A stretch of 64,000 bases of DNA from Hydrogenophaga aromaticivorans (GTDB lineage: Bacteria > Pseudomonadota > Gammaproteobacteria > Burkholderiales > Burkholderiaceae_C). The notes beneath the pieces are model-generated. The model was not told the origin of the DNA. It was given only the letters and a program-made list of their open reading frames with translations, and searched no databases. Location: assembly GCF_013387465.1 (NCBI RefSeq), contig NZ_VYGV01000006.1, forward strand, positions 467,638 through 531,637, given 5' to 3'. Numbering within the stretch: the stretch's first letter is position 1; each line of letters begins with the position of its first letter. Of the stretch, positions 9,040-18,550 are shown piece by piece. Position numbers and translations under genes: made by a program.

Positions 9040-12000
9040 GTGAACGATGTCAGCAAACCGGAGCGCGCCACCCAACACCGGGTGGTGCAGCTGCTGTGCC
9101 AAGAACTGGGTTACCGCTACCTGGGCGACTGGACGGAGCGCGCTGGCAACGCCCCGATTGAAGAATCCCTGCTCACCGCCTTCTGGCAGACCAAGGGCTA
9201 CACGCCCGAACAGATGAGCCGGGCGCTGAACACGCTGCGCAGCGAGGCCGCAAACCCCACCCGCACGCTGTACGGCAACAACCAGGCGGTGTACAGCCTG
9301 CTGCGCTACGGCGTGCCGGTGAAAACCGGCGCGGGCGAACAGGCCGAGACGGTGCACCTGGTGGACTGGGAACACCCCGAAGCCAATGACTTTGCGGTGG
9401 CCGAAGAAGTGACGCTGAACGGCGGCCTGGAGCGCCGGCCCGATGTGGTGTTGTACCTGAACGGGCTGGCCGTGGGCGTGCTGGAGCTGAAGAACAGCCG
9501 GGTGAGCATTGGCCACGGCATACGGCAGAACCTGTCGAACCAGTTGCCGGAGTTCAACGAGGGCTTCTTTGGCACGGTGCAGCTGGTGATGGCGGGTAAC
9601 GACAGCGAGGGCCTGCAGTACGGCACCATTGCCACGCAAGAAAAGTACTTCCTGAAGTGGAAGGAAGACGAAGCCGACAACGCTGGCTACAAGCTCGACA
9701 AGTACCTGCGCAAGCTGTGCAGCAAGCAGCGGCTGCTGGAGATCGTTCACGACTTCGTGCTGTTCGACGCCGGCATCAAGAAGCTGCCACGGGTGCACCA
9801 GTACTTCGGCATCAAGGCGGCGCAGGCGCATGTACAACGCCGCCAGGGCGGCATCATCTGGCACACGCAGGGCGCGGGCAAAAGCATTTTGATGGTGCTG
9901 CTGGCGCGCTGGATTCTGGAGAACCTGCCGCAGGCACGCGTGTTGATCGTGACCGACCGGGACGAGCTGGACCAGCAGATCGAGCGCGTGCTGGGCGATG
10001 CGGGCGAAACGGTGTACCGCACCGACAGCGGCAAGGACCTGATGCGCCAGCTGGCACTGCCCTCACCCCGGCTGATGTGTTCGCTGGTGCACAAGTTTGG
10101 CGGCCAGGCGCGCGGCAAGAGCGAGGCGGAGTTTGAGCAGTTCATCAAGGACGTGCAGGCCGCCCCCAGCGCCACCTACGGCGAGCTGTTCGTGTTTGTG
10201 GACGAGTGCCACCGCACCCAGAGCGGCCGGCTGAACCGGGTGATGAAGGCGCTGATGCCCAACGCGGTGTTCATCGGCTTCACCGGCACCCCGCTGCTCA
10301 AGGAAGACAAGGCCACCAGCCAGGAGGTGTTTGGCGGCTACATCCACACCTACAAGTTCGCCGAAGCGGTGGAAGACAAGGTGGTGCTGGACCTGGTGTA
10401 CGAGGCGCGCGACATCGACCAGCGGCTGGGCTCGACCGACCAGATCGACCAGTGGTTTGCCGCCAAGACCAAGGGCCTGAACGACTGGCAGCGCGACGAG
10501 CTGAAGAAGCAATGGGGCACCATGCAGAAGGTGCTGAGTTCCCGCTCGCGCATGGACCGGGTGGTGGCCGACATCGTGTTCGACTTCGCGACCAAGCGCC
10601 GCCTGTCCAACGGGCGGGGCAACGCCATGCTGGTGGCGGCCAGCATCTACGAGGCCTCCAAGTATTTCGAGCTGCTGCAGAAGACGCCATTCAAGGGGCG
10701 CTGCGCCATCGTCACGTCGTACAACCCGCTGACCAGCCACATCACGCTGGAAGAAACCGGCGCCCACACCGAGAGCGACAAGCAGGTCATCTACAACACC
10801 TACACCGAGCTGCTCAAGGACGTGGTGGCAGATCCCCACAAGACCAAGACCGAAACCTATGAGCAGCAGGCCAAAGAACGTTTCATCAAGGAGCCGGCCA
10901 ACATGCAGCTGCTGGTGGTGGTGGACAAGCTGCTGACCGGTTTTGACGCCCCGCCCTGCACCTACCTCTACATCGACAAGTCGATGCAGGACCATGGCCT
11001 GTTCCAGGCCATCTGCCGAACCAACCGGCTGGACGGTGACGACAAGGACTTTGGCTACATCGTGGACTACAAAGACCTGTTCAAACGGGTGGAGAAAGCG
11101 ATAGTGGTTTACACCTCTGAGTTGGACACCAGCGCAGGCGGCAGCGACCCGCAGGTGATGCTCAAGGACCGGCTGGACCTGGCCCGCGAGCGGCTGGATG
11201 CGGCGTTCGAGGCCTTGCACCTGCTGTGCCAGCCGGTGTTACCGCCGCAGGGTGACCTGGACCACATCCATTACTTCTGCGGCAACACGGAGATGGCTAC
11301 GGACCTGCAGGAGCGGGAACCGCAGCGCGTGGCGATGTACAAGGCCGTGGTGGCCTTGATCCGCGCCTGGGCCAACGCGGCCGACGAACTGGAGGGTGCT
11401 GGATATTCGCCTCAGGACGTGGACCGCATGAAGGCCCAGCTGAAGCACTACCTGGACCTGCGCGACCTGGTGCGACAGGCAGCGGGCGAAACGCTGGACC
11501 TCAAGGCCTACGAGGCCGACATGCGCCACCTGATCGACACCTACATCGAAGCATCGGCGCCGCGCAAGATTTCGCCGTTTGACGATATCGGCCTGCTGGA
11601 CCTGATCGTCAAGACCGGCATTGCCGAAGCCATCGCCAACAAGCTGGCCAACGTGAAGAACAACCACGAGGCCGTGGCCGAGAGCATCGAGAACAACGTG
11701 CGCAGCAAGCTCATCAAGGAGCAGCTGACCGACCCGGCGTTCTTTGAACGGATGTCGGCGCTGCTGGACGAGATCATCCGGCTGCGCAAGCAGAAAGCCA
11801 TCGAGTACGAGGAATATCTGCAGCGTATCGCCACCCTGACCCGACAGGTCATGAGCGGCAAGACGGACGACACCCCAAAGCAGCTGAACACGCCCGGCCG
11901 CCTGGCGCTGTACAACAACCTCAAGGTCTGGGTGACCACCAACACGGCGGGGCAGCCGCACGCGCCCTATGGCGGCAACGACGCGACTGTGGCCATGGTG

Positions 12001-12159
12001 ATGGCGCTCGACGCGTCCATCAAGGAACACCGGCCCGATAGCTGGCGCGGCGTGACAGCCAAGGAGCAGCTCGTCAAACAGGCGATCTACAACGTGATCA
12101 AAGACATCGACGCGGTGAACCGCATCTACCCCATCGTGTTCGCCCACAAGGAATACTGA
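9040..12159 (+). CDS. hsdR: Type I restriction endonuclease subunit HsdR
   Basis: The 1039-residue protein is the motor and nuclease subunit that translocates DNA and cuts away from the site. A PD-(D/E)xK-type nuclease appears as RPDVVLYLNGLAVGVLELKN (residues ~133-151). The SF2 helicase has Walker A TQGAGKS near 278 and the DEAH-box variant VDECHR near 386, then FTGTPL and later helicase motifs. The C-terminal ~250 residues are helical and presumably bind HsdM. The start is a GTG with CAGGGAG upstream. It is separated from hsdM/hsdS by three other genes. Length and motifs look intact. Confidence 0.93.
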   Translation: MNDVSKPERATQHRVVQLLCQELGYRYLGDWTERAGNAPIEESLLTAFWQTKGYTPEQMSRALNTLRSEAANPTRTLYGNNQAVYSLLRYGVPVKTGAGEQAETVHLVDWEHPEANDFAVAEEVTLNGGLERRPDVVLYLNGLAVGVLELKNSRVSIGHGIRQNLSNQLPEFNEGFFGTVQLVMAGNDSEGLQYGTIATQEKYFLKWKEDEADNAGYKLDKYLRKLCSKQRLLEIVHDFVLFDAGIKKLPRVHQYFGIKAAQAHVQRRQGGIIWHTQGAGKSILMVLLARWILENLPQARVLIVTDRDELDQQIERVLGDAGETVYRTDSGKDLMRQLALPSPRLMCSLVHKFGGQARGKSEAEFEQFIKDVQAAPSATYGELFVFVDECHRTQSGRLNRVMKALMPNAVFIGFTGTPLLKEDKATSQEVFGGYIHTYKFAEAVEDKVVLDLVYEARDIDQRLGSTDQIDQWFAAKTKGLNDWQRDELKKQWGTMQKVLSSRSRMDRVVADIVFDFATKRRLSNGRGNAMLVAASIYEASKYFELLQKTPFKGRCAIVTSYNPLTSHITLEETGAHTESDKQVIYNTYTELLKDVVADPHKTKTETYEQQAKERFIKEPANMQLLVVVDKLLTGFDAPPCTYLYIDKSMQDHGLFQAICRTNRLDGDDKDFGYIVDYKDLFKRVEKAIVVYTSELDTSAGGSDPQVMLKDRLDLARERLDAAFEALHLLCQPVLPPQGDLDHIHYFCGNTEMATDLQEREPQRVAMYKAVVALIRAWANAADELEGAGYSPQDVDRMKAQLKHYLDLRDLVRQAAGETLDLKAYEADMRHLIDTYIEASAPRKISPFDDIGLLDLIVKTGIAEAIANKLANVKNNHEAVAESIENNVRSKLIKEQLTDPAFFERMSALLDEIIRLRKQKAIEYEEYLQRIATLTRQVMSGKTDDTPKQLNTPGRLALYNNLKVWVTTNTAGQPHAPYGGNDATVAMVMALDASIKEHRPDSWRGVTAKEQLVKQAIYNVIKDIDAVNRIYPIVFAHKEY

Positions 12160-12875
12160 TGGCGGTGCACATCGAGCTGGGTGACATACAGGCCGAGGTG
12201 ATCCGCAAGGACATCAAGCACCTGCACCTGAGCGTGCTGCCGCCCATGGGGCGTGTGCGCATTTCAGCGCCGCAACACATGAAACTGGACACGATCCGCG
12301 TGTTCGCGATTTCGCGGCTGGCCTGGATCAAGACCGAGCAGCACAAGATGCAGGCGCAGCCACGCGAGGCACCGCGCCAGTTCCTGACCCGCGAGAGCCA
12401 CTACGTCTGGGGCCAGCGCTACCTGCTGACCCGACACGAACACGATGGCGCAGCAAAAGTGGAGCTGAACCGCAACCAGTTGGGCATGTGGGTGCGGCCT
12501 GGAACGGACGAAGCACGGTGCCAGGAACTGCTGGACGGCTGGTACCGCGATCAGATTCGGGCGACGGCGCCCGCCTTGATCGCCAACTGGTCACCTGTGC
12601 TGGGCGTGAAGGTCAACAAGGTATTCGTTCAACGCATGAAGACCCGCTGGGGCAGCTGCAACCCGACGGCTGCCACGATCCGCCTGAACACCGAACTGGC
12701 CAAGAAGCCCGCAGAGTGCCTTGAGTACATCGTGGTGCACGAGCTGACCCACCTGCTCGAACCCACCCACGGCCCGCGATTTGTGCAACTGATGGACCAC
12801 TTTTTGCCGCACTGGCAGCAGCGGCGGGAACTGCTGAATGCGTTGCCGGTTCGGCATCATGAGTGGGGGTATTGA
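12159..12875 (+). CDS. YgjP-like zinc metallopeptidase (DUF45)
   Basis: The 238-residue protein carries the zincin motif HELTH near residue 193 with a downstream His in EPTHGPRF, typical of the SprT/YgjP (M48-like) family. KTRWGSCN upstream is also a family signature. Its ATG overlaps the hsdR stop codon by one base (TGATG), so the two are translationally coupled. Genes of this family are often seen beside hsdR, which suggests a service role for the R-M complex. The substrate is unknown. Confidence 0.85.
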   Translation: MAVHIELGDIQAEVIRKDIKHLHLSVLPPMGRVRISAPQHMKLDTIRVFAISRLAWIKTEQHKMQAQPREAPRQFLTRESHYVWGQRYLLTRHEHDGAAKVELNRNQLGMWVRPGTDEARCQELLDGWYRDQIRATAPALIANWSPVLGVKVNKVFVQRMKTRWGSCNPTAATIRLNTELAKKPAECLEYIVVHELTHLLEPTHGPRFVQLMDHFLPHWQQRRELLNALPVRHHEWGY

Positions 12876-13057
12876 TACCCCGGACTGTGTGTTGTTTGAC
12901 TGAGGTATTGCCCGCCACTGAATTTGAAAATCTCAGATTGATGTTCAGCTTTGCAGCGGGAGTGGTCCTCGTAGAGGCATCAGCAGAATGGAGGATAGCT
13001 ATAGTATCCAAAGAAGATTATTCACCCGAAGGTGAAAGAAGACGGAGGAAATGACGA

Positions 13058-14323
13058 ATGGGCCGCGCGAAACAGGAATGGATTGAAGAAGAAGGTAGAG
13101 GTTGGCGCTCCGACGATCGCCATGTTTGCGGAGATTGCGTCGAGGACACTGCACTCAAGAAGCTAATCCACGAAACTGCAGAGACTCTTGTTTGCGACTT
13201 CTGCGGCCGAACCGCCATGGAGCCGATCGCCGCACCCTTCAACCGCCTGTTGGAAAGAATTGCGGAAACGCTGTTCACAATGTATGGCCAAGTCGATGAA
13301 GTCGGTACACCCTACGCGGAGGGAAGCTACCTATCCGAGGTGCTCACCACAGAGGAAGTGCTCGCAGCTATCGGGTTCGAATGCAGCGGTTGCGTGTGGG
13401 ACGCAGTTGTCAAAGATTTCATTGTCGAGGACTGGGTTGAGGCCCCAAATGGCAGTTGGGGGCAACTCCCTTTCGGTAAAGAACTGAAGGGCGCATGGGA
13501 CCACTTCTGCCAGGTTGTGCGTCATCAGACTCGCTTCCATTTCCACACGCGTTTTCACGACCATCCACAAGACGGGATAGCTCCCGGCGACATGCTCGAA
13601 GCAATCGGTTCAACGATCCGCAGCACATCACTCGTGACCGATCTACCGACCGGAACCACCCTCTACCGCGGGCGCATCGTCCAGCCGGGCTCGACATGGG
13701 AACCAAATGCGGACTCGATGGGAGCCCCACCGCCGAGCATCGCAGGGTCAGGCCGAATGAACCCAGCTGGTATTCCGTATCTGTACCTGGCCTTCGATGT
13801 CACGACGATGGTGGCGGAAGTCGGAGAGCTGCGAAAGGATGAGGTGATTCGCGGCGCATCTTTTCGAACAACGCGTGCGCTGCGCGTCGTCAACTTTTCC
13901 GACCTACCAGAAGAACCATCGCTATTTGACCCAGAACGGCGGCATCTGCACCCGTACTTTTACTTCTTGCGCGGGTTCGTCCGCGAAATCTCCCAGCCGG
14001 TCGACCGCCCGTTGCCTTCGGACATCCACTATGTTCCTACGCAGGTCGTGTCCGAATACCTAGCGCAGGCCTTTGGAGACTCGAACGAAACATCTATCGA
14101 CGGAGTGGTCTTCCGAAGCGCAGCGAATCAGGGTGGTAAGAACCTAGTGTTATTTCCTTCGAGAACGCCCTTCAAACCGCAGTTTGACTGCGTTCAACTA
14201 GCGGAGCATTTCACTTGGAATCAGATTCTATCTTTGATACTCATTGAGTCTCGGGCAATCACGGTCGATCGAGTTAAACGTCGGCAACCGAAAGCCAACC
14301 TTTCTACGGACGGCGTTGAGTGA
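13058..14323 (+). CDS. HEPN/RES-type protein with C-terminal RES domain (putative NAD+-consuming toxin)
   Basis: The 421-residue protein has an N-terminal zinc-binding-like pair C24GDC27 and C46DFC49, then a helical region, matching the HEPN/RES N-terminal domain family. The C-terminal half (about 195-400) is a RES domain: TLYRGRI with Arg204, LYLAFDVTTMVAEVGELR with Glu254, and a late SIDGVVFRSA segment. RES-domain toxins such as MbcT act on NAD+. GGAGG stands 9 bp before the ATG. No antitoxin of Xre type is adjacent. It ends 69 bp before the TIR-APAZ start, in the same direction, so it may be co-transcribed with the Argonaute system. Confidence 0.75.
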   Translation: MGRAKQEWIEEEGRGWRSDDRHVCGDCVEDTALKKLIHETAETLVCDFCGRTAMEPIAAPFNRLLERIAETLFTMYGQVDEVGTPYAEGSYLSEVLTTEEVLAAIGFECSGCVWDAVVKDFIVEDWVEAPNGSWGQLPFGKELKGAWDHFCQVVRHQTRFHFHTRFHDHPQDGIAPGDMLEAIGSTIRSTSLVTDLPTGTTLYRGRIVQPGSTWEPNADSMGAPPPSIAGSGRMNPAGIPYLYLAFDVTTMVAEVGELRKDEVIRGASFRTTRALRVVNFSDLPEEPSLFDPERRHLHPYFYFLRGFVREISQPVDRPLPSDIHYVPTQVVSEYLAQAFGDSNETSIDGVVFRSAANQGGKNLVLFPSRTPFKPQFDCVQLAEHFTWNQILSLILIESRAITVDRVKRRQPKANLSTDGVE

Positions 14324-14392
14324 GGGCAGGTGCTACCCTGCTCGGAACGTCCAACTTGCGAACAATGTGCTCTCACTAGCTCCATCCGAAAA

Positions 14393-15766
14393 ATGGTCGA
14401 ACTTAAAACTCCATCGCGAACTGCGCTTTTCATCTCACACGCCACCCCCGAAGACAACCACTTTGTCCGATGGCTTGGTGCCAAGCTCACCGCGATGGGT
14501 TACGAAGTTTGGGCCGATGTCATGCGGCTACATGGTGGTATTGATTGGGCTAGAGAGCTTGAAAGCGCTCTACGGAAGCGCGCAATAAAGATGCTGCTGG
14601 TGTGCACGCCCAACGGGCTGGACAAGCAAGGTGTGCGGAACGAAATTGAGATCGGCGTCGCGCTGAGCCGCCAGCTCAATGATGAAGCTTTCATCATCCC
14701 TCTGCGCCTTGAGGCCTACGATCCTCCATTTCGGATCGCTCAGGCCCAATACATCGACTACAAGCGCAGTTGGGCCGCAGGCTTGGCCGAACTGGTTGAG
14801 TTGCTGCGCGCCCAAGAAGTCCCGCGCGGCGCCCCTGGAGCGATGCAGACTTGGCTGGAGACCCAAGCTGAGGGGGCCGACCTGCTGCAGGGAAAGCCCG
14901 AACCACTTGTCTCAAACTGGCTTCAAATTGGCCAGGTACCGGAACGCATCCACTATGTTGAGTCGCTCGTCGGCACCTCGCTGGAACGCTTCCAGAATAG
15001 ATCGGTACATCCTTGGCCTGTCGTCCCGCACCGCGCTGGAGTCATCGCGTTCGCCAGACCCGACGATGCAGGTGAGATGGCACCCACCGTTCCAGGAAAA
15101 CTGGTGGCGTCCAAGTCAACCCTGGATTTCCTAGAAGAGGGATGGCCTGAGATCGGTATCGATCAATTCCACGCGCGCCGGCTGTACGCTGATCTCGGAA
15201 GCCAAGCGTTCGACCTCTATTGCCGCGGACGCGGTCTAAAAGGTTCGATTGGGTCGGGAAGGCGAATCAGTTGGTGGGGGGACATCAAGTCCACGCCCAA
15301 GAGCCAAGTGAAGTTCGATTGGAGCTACCGGCGGGGCTCGCGCCAGATCATTGGGCAATCGGGTAAGCGAGCCGTCTACTGGCACTATGCGGTCAATGCG
15401 CAGTTGCGGACCGCACCGCTGCCGCACATCAGACTTTCTCCACGGCTCGTTTTCAGCGAGAACGGTTTGGATCCGATCGAGGACGCGAAGCGATCCCATT
15501 CTTTACGTCGGTCTTTCGCAAAAGGATGGCGCAACGCGCGGTGGCGCGACATGCTCTGTGCCTACGTTTGGTGGATGTCGGACGGGAAGGGTGAGTTGCT
15601 CCTTTCCGTGGGTGAAGGTGTGCATATCGCAGTCTGCGTGCCTCCGATGCAGTTCAGCTGTCCTGTGAGTATCCTGGAGAGCGAAGATGACGGTCAGGAC
15701 GATGACGATCCGGACGTCCCCGATGAGGTGTGGTCTGAAGAGCCTTTCGAAGAGGTGGATGAATGA
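14393..15766 (+). CDS. TIR-APAZ effector subunit of a short-Argonaute (SPARTA) system
   Basis: The 457-residue protein has an N-terminal TIR domain (about 8-140) with ALFISHATPED and a probable catalytic Glu84 in GVRNEIEIGVAL. An APAZ domain follows, ending in SFAKGWRNARWRDMLCAYVWW (about 375-395) before a very acidic tail (about 430-457). In characterised SPARTA complexes the TIR domains oligomerise and hydrolyse NAD+ after guide-RNA/target-DNA recognition, and the acidic tail can occupy the nucleic-acid channel in the resting state. The ATG at 14393 gives the usual family length. A GTG at 14330 in the same frame has a GAGGG just upstream and cannot be excluded. The gene overlaps the Argonaute gene by 4 bp. 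Confidence 0.87.
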   Translation: MVELKTPSRTALFISHATPEDNHFVRWLGAKLTAMGYEVWADVMRLHGGIDWARELESALRKRAIKMLLVCTPNGLDKQGVRNEIEIGVALSRQLNDEAFIIPLRLEAYDPPFRIAQAQYIDYKRSWAAGLAELVELLRAQEVPRGAPGAMQTWLETQAEGADLLQGKPEPLVSNWLQIGQVPERIHYVESLVGTSLERFQNRSVHPWPVVPHRAGVIAFARPDDAGEMAPTVPGKLVASKSTLDFLEEGWPEIGIDQFHARRLYADLGSQAFDLYCRGRGLKGSIGSGRRISWWGDIKSTPKSQVKFDWSYRRGSRQIIGQSGKRAVYWHYAVNAQLRTAPLPHIRLSPRLVFSENGLDPIEDAKRSHSLRRSFAKGWRNARWRDMLCAYVWWMSDGKGELLLSVGEGVHIAVCVPPMQFSCPVSILESEDDGQDDDDPDVPDEVWSEEPFEEVDE

Positions 15767-17319
15767 GCCGACCGCTTCGACCCCAAATTCAATACATCGA
15801 AGAGCCCAAGCTTGAGTTTCGGTACGGCCAGATGTTGGAGTATTCCCGGGATGGTCTCTATCTGTACGGGCCTGTAGATGCCTCCCTGAATCCGAGGCCA
15901 GTGCGATATGGATTCATCGGCACCAGAGCCGGCCTCGAACGATTCGAGCGATGGGCCATACAGGTTTCATCGTTCATAGCAACTCCACCGCCTCGACGCG
16001 GCTCGAAAGCCGTAGAGCCGCACCATGTTCCATTTCCTGGCTTTTCAGAGGCATTCAATGCACTCTGGTCTACCAAACCGTCGAAGGTCATCGACGACCT
16101 AGACGAGGAAGAGCTACGTCGACGTATACATATTGCCAATCGCCACGAAGCCATCAAGTCGGTGGTTGATGCATATGTTGAACGCCTTGTCGCCGATCAG
16201 CGGCGCGACGAAGACCCTCCAGCTTTTTGGTACGTAGTAATTCCGGAGTTCATCTATGAACTCGGCCGTCCTCAGTCTGTTGTCCGCATAGCCGATCGAG
16301 TTGACGGGAAGATCACTCTGAAAGAGCGCGACGCACTGAAACTTGCCAAGCAACCAAACTTGTTCGGCTTCGATGAAGAAGATGCAGAGGTCTACAAGTA
16401 CGAGCGCAACTTCCGGCGCCAACTCAAGGCCAGGCTGCTGGATCACAAGATCGTCACTCAGTTGGTCCGCGAGAGCACATTGGCGCCGGGCGACTTTCTG
16501 AAGTCCAATGGCCAGCCAAAGCGCAATGTCGAGGATCCCGCGACGTTGGCTTGGAAGCTCTGCTCCGGGTCTTACTACAAAAGCGGTGGCCGCCCCTGGC
16601 AAATCGCAGCCATGAGGCCCGGTGTCTGCTACGTGGGCCTTGTCTACAAAAAACAATCCGACGCCGACGCCTCTCGGTTCTCAGTATGCGCGGCGCAGAT
16701 GTTCCTCTCCGATGGGGAGGGCGTCGTATTCCGGGGGGCCTTGGGGCCATGGTTTCACCCTGACACCAAGCAGTTTCACCTCGACGCTGATTCAGCAACT
16801 CGACTCGTTGCGACCGTCCTGAATGAGTACCGGACGCGCCATGGAAAAGACCCGGCGGAACTATTCATTCATGCCAAGTCGTCCTTCAACGACGATGAAT
16901 GGGCAGGATTTCAATCTGCTTGCCTAGGAGCAACCACAAACGTCGTAGGAGTTCAAATCTCCGACGCCTGGGACCAGCTCAAACTGTTCCGCCCTGGAGC
17001 GTATCCCGTCATTCGAGGTACAGCGCTGATTACAAGCGAGAGGGCGGGGTTCCTATGGACTTCAGGCTTCGTGCCGCGCCTCGGTACTTACATGGGGCCA
17101 GACACTCCAAATCCGTTGCAGGTGACAGTCCGACGCGGGAAAGCACAACTCCAGACTGTGATGCGTGATGTGCTTGCATTGTCAAAAATTAACTTCAATA
17201 CTTGCCTGTTCAATGACCGATCTCCTGTGACTATCAAGTTTGCAGACGCCATCGGCGAGATTTTGGTGGCAGCGCCACAAAGCAGCGAGCCCATGCTGCC
17301 TTTCAAGTTCTATATCTAG
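15763..17319 (+). CDS. Short prokaryotic Argonaute (MID-PIWI), SPARTA type
   Basis: The 518-residue protein has only MID (about 150-260) and PIWI-like (about 280-518) regions and lacks N and PAZ domains, as in short pAgos of about 500 residues. The segment where active PIWI domains place the first catalytic Asp reads CYVGLVYKKQ (289-298), so slicer activity is presumably lost. LFIHAKSSFNDDEW (367-380), NFNTCLFNDRSPVTIKFAD (477-495) and the C-terminal FKFYI look conserved. It would bind a small guide RNA and target DNA and activate the TIR-APAZ partner. Its ATG overlaps the TIR-APAZ stop (ATGA). Confidence 0.88.
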   Translation: MSRPLRPQIQYIEEPKLEFRYGQMLEYSRDGLYLYGPVDASLNPRPVRYGFIGTRAGLERFERWAIQVSSFIATPPPRRGSKAVEPHHVPFPGFSEAFNALWSTKPSKVIDDLDEEELRRRIHIANRHEAIKSVVDAYVERLVADQRRDEDPPAFWYVVIPEFIYELGRPQSVVRIADRVDGKITLKERDALKLAKQPNLFGFDEEDAEVYKYERNFRRQLKARLLDHKIVTQLVRESTLAPGDFLKSNGQPKRNVEDPATLAWKLCSGSYYKSGGRPWQIAAMRPGVCYVGLVYKKQSDADASRFSVCAAQMFLSDGEGVVFRGALGPWFHPDTKQFHLDADSATRLVATVLNEYRTRHGKDPAELFIHAKSSFNDDEWAGFQSACLGATTNVVGVQISDAWDQLKLFRPGAYPVIRGTALITSERAGFLWTSGFVPRLGTYMGPDTPNPLQVTVRRGKAQLQTVMRDVLALSKINFNTCLFNDRSPVTIKFADAIGEILVAAPQSSEPMLPFKFYI

Positions 17320-17420
17320 CGAAGAAGGCAAGACTCGTCCGCCACGGGCTTTCGCCACCGTTGGTCACGTGCACGCCCCGCTACAAGACCGGTCGCAGAT
17401 CGAAGTTTGATAGCCCGTAG

Positions 17421-17455
17421 CTACGACAAAACGGACTCGGGACGAGTTTTCGTAG
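17421..17455. other. Imperfect hairpin after the Argonaute gene
   Basis: CTACGA and TCGTAG close an interrupted stem that continues with AAAAC/GTTTT and CTCG/CGAG around a GGA loop. It lies in the ~240 bp gap between the convergent Argonaute and relaxase genes. There is no T tract on either strand, so it is not a canonical terminator. Otherwise nothing is seen in this gap. Confidence 0.4.
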
Positions 17456-17561
17456 TTTCGACCTTGCCGCTGCCGTCGCAAACGCGCGCTATGGATGTCG
17501 GCAGTCAGCCTTGACCGGCCGGCCAGCCTGCAACCACATCGAGGCACGGTATGCGTTGAAG

Positions 17562-18533
17562 TCAACGGCGAATCTGCGAATCCACAGCCGGACCAAGGCG
17601 CTGAGGCCCCCTGACGACCTCATGTGCCGTCTTCTGCACATTCCAGGACGAACTTGCCTCCCGAATGAAGACAGCAATCGATCCAGCCAGCTTCACGTCC
17701 CGCGCATCAGGTGATCCCGCCAGGGCACGCCCTATGTGCAGCCAGCCCTTCAATGCTTCGGCCCTGCTGGTACGCACTTTGTCTCCCGAAGCGGTGCTCG
17801 GGCGCACCTTTCTCAAACGGCCTGCCTCGTCGGCTTTCAGTTGCCATAGTTCCGGGTGGCTCACGTTCCGACCACGGGTGGCCTGCCGGGTGGCTTCTGC
17901 TTCCACCCCATAGCCGCGCAACTTCTCGGCAAAGGTCTCGCGCCATCGCTGCAGGTCGGCCTTGCGCGGGTTGAGTCGTCTACCGCTCATGGACTCGGCC
18001 CGCACGCTGATGTGCACATGCGGATTGGCCTGGTGGTCGTGCAGCACCATCACGTACTTGTGATCCGCCAACTCGGTCTGCGCGAATTCGCGCGCTGCCC
18101 GCTGGACGATCAGCGGGTCGGTGCCCCTGGGCATGGACAACATGATGTTGAAGGCCTCGCGTCGGTAGCCTTCATCACCGATCAGGCTGCCTCCATAGCG
18201 CCAGTCTTCCCCCAGCTCGTGCACAGCCGATTTGCCGCGCACCGTGTCGCCATGTTCGGTCTCGATATCGAGTCGGCCGTTCTTGCTGATGTACCGGAAG
18301 TGGGCCGCAATGGCCAGCATGCCCCGCCCTCCCCCGGTGACCTTGACCATGACCTGGGGTGCTCTCTTGACGACGGTGGCTTCAATGCGCTTGCGGATGG
18401 CGTCTGCGCGCTGGTGCATGCCCCCATCGCCCAACGTGGGCTGCGGCCTGATCTTGACCACCCGGTTGCCCGGGTAGAACAGGCGATCCCCCCACTGGAC
18501 GAGCACCCCATCAATGTCCAGCGCTTGGCTCAT
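17562..18533 (-). CDS. MOBP-type relaxase / mobilisation nuclease
   Basis: The 323-residue protein belongs to the MobA/VirD2-like relaxases that nick oriT and lead the strand into the recipient. The metal-binding His cluster is HDHQANPHVHISV (about residues 173-185), preceded by VMVKVTGGGRGMLAIAAHFRY. The protein is shorter than many relaxases and lacks a helicase or primase tail. The MobC-like gene lies 17 bp upstream on the same strand, and a nic-like sequence lies beyond that. It is convergent with the Argonaute gene. Confidence 0.82.
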   Translation of the reverse strand: MSQALDIDGVLVQWGDRLFYPGNRVVKIRPQPTLGDGGMHQRADAIRKRIEATVVKRAPQVMVKVTGGGRGMLAIAAHFRYISKNGRLDIETEHGDTVRGKSAVHELGEDWRYGGSLIGDEGYRREAFNIMLSMPRGTDPLIVQRAAREFAQTELADHKYVMVLHDHQANPHVHISVRAESMSGRRLNPRKADLQRWRETFAEKLRGYGVEAEATRQATRGRNVSHPELWQLKADEAGRLRKVRPSTASGDKVRTSRAEALKGWLHIGRALAGSPDARDVKLAGSIAVFIREASSSWNVQKTAHEVVRGPQRLGPAVDSQIRR

Positions 18534-18550
18534 GGCGTTCTCCTAGGTAG

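Noticed and set aside
7768..9864. A 698-codon open frame on the - strand across the ATPase and hsdR genes
   Set aside because: It is a high-GC antisense shadow, with Leu/Gln/His-rich sequence and no domain; the + strand genes have clear motifs.
12876..13057. A 63-codon frame before the RES gene as a possible antitoxin
   Set aside because: It has no DNA-binding or antitoxin-like features, lacks a ribosome-binding site and overlaps the metallopeptidase gene's end.
14330..14392. GTG start for TIR-APAZ giving 21 more residues
   Set aside because: The extra residues (Cys-rich, no TIR similarity) precede the usual family start. The GAGGG is only about 3 bases from the GTG. It remains possible.
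17421..17455. Hairpin as the Argonaute operon terminator
   Set aside because: No T run follows on either strand, so it was listed only as a hairpin.
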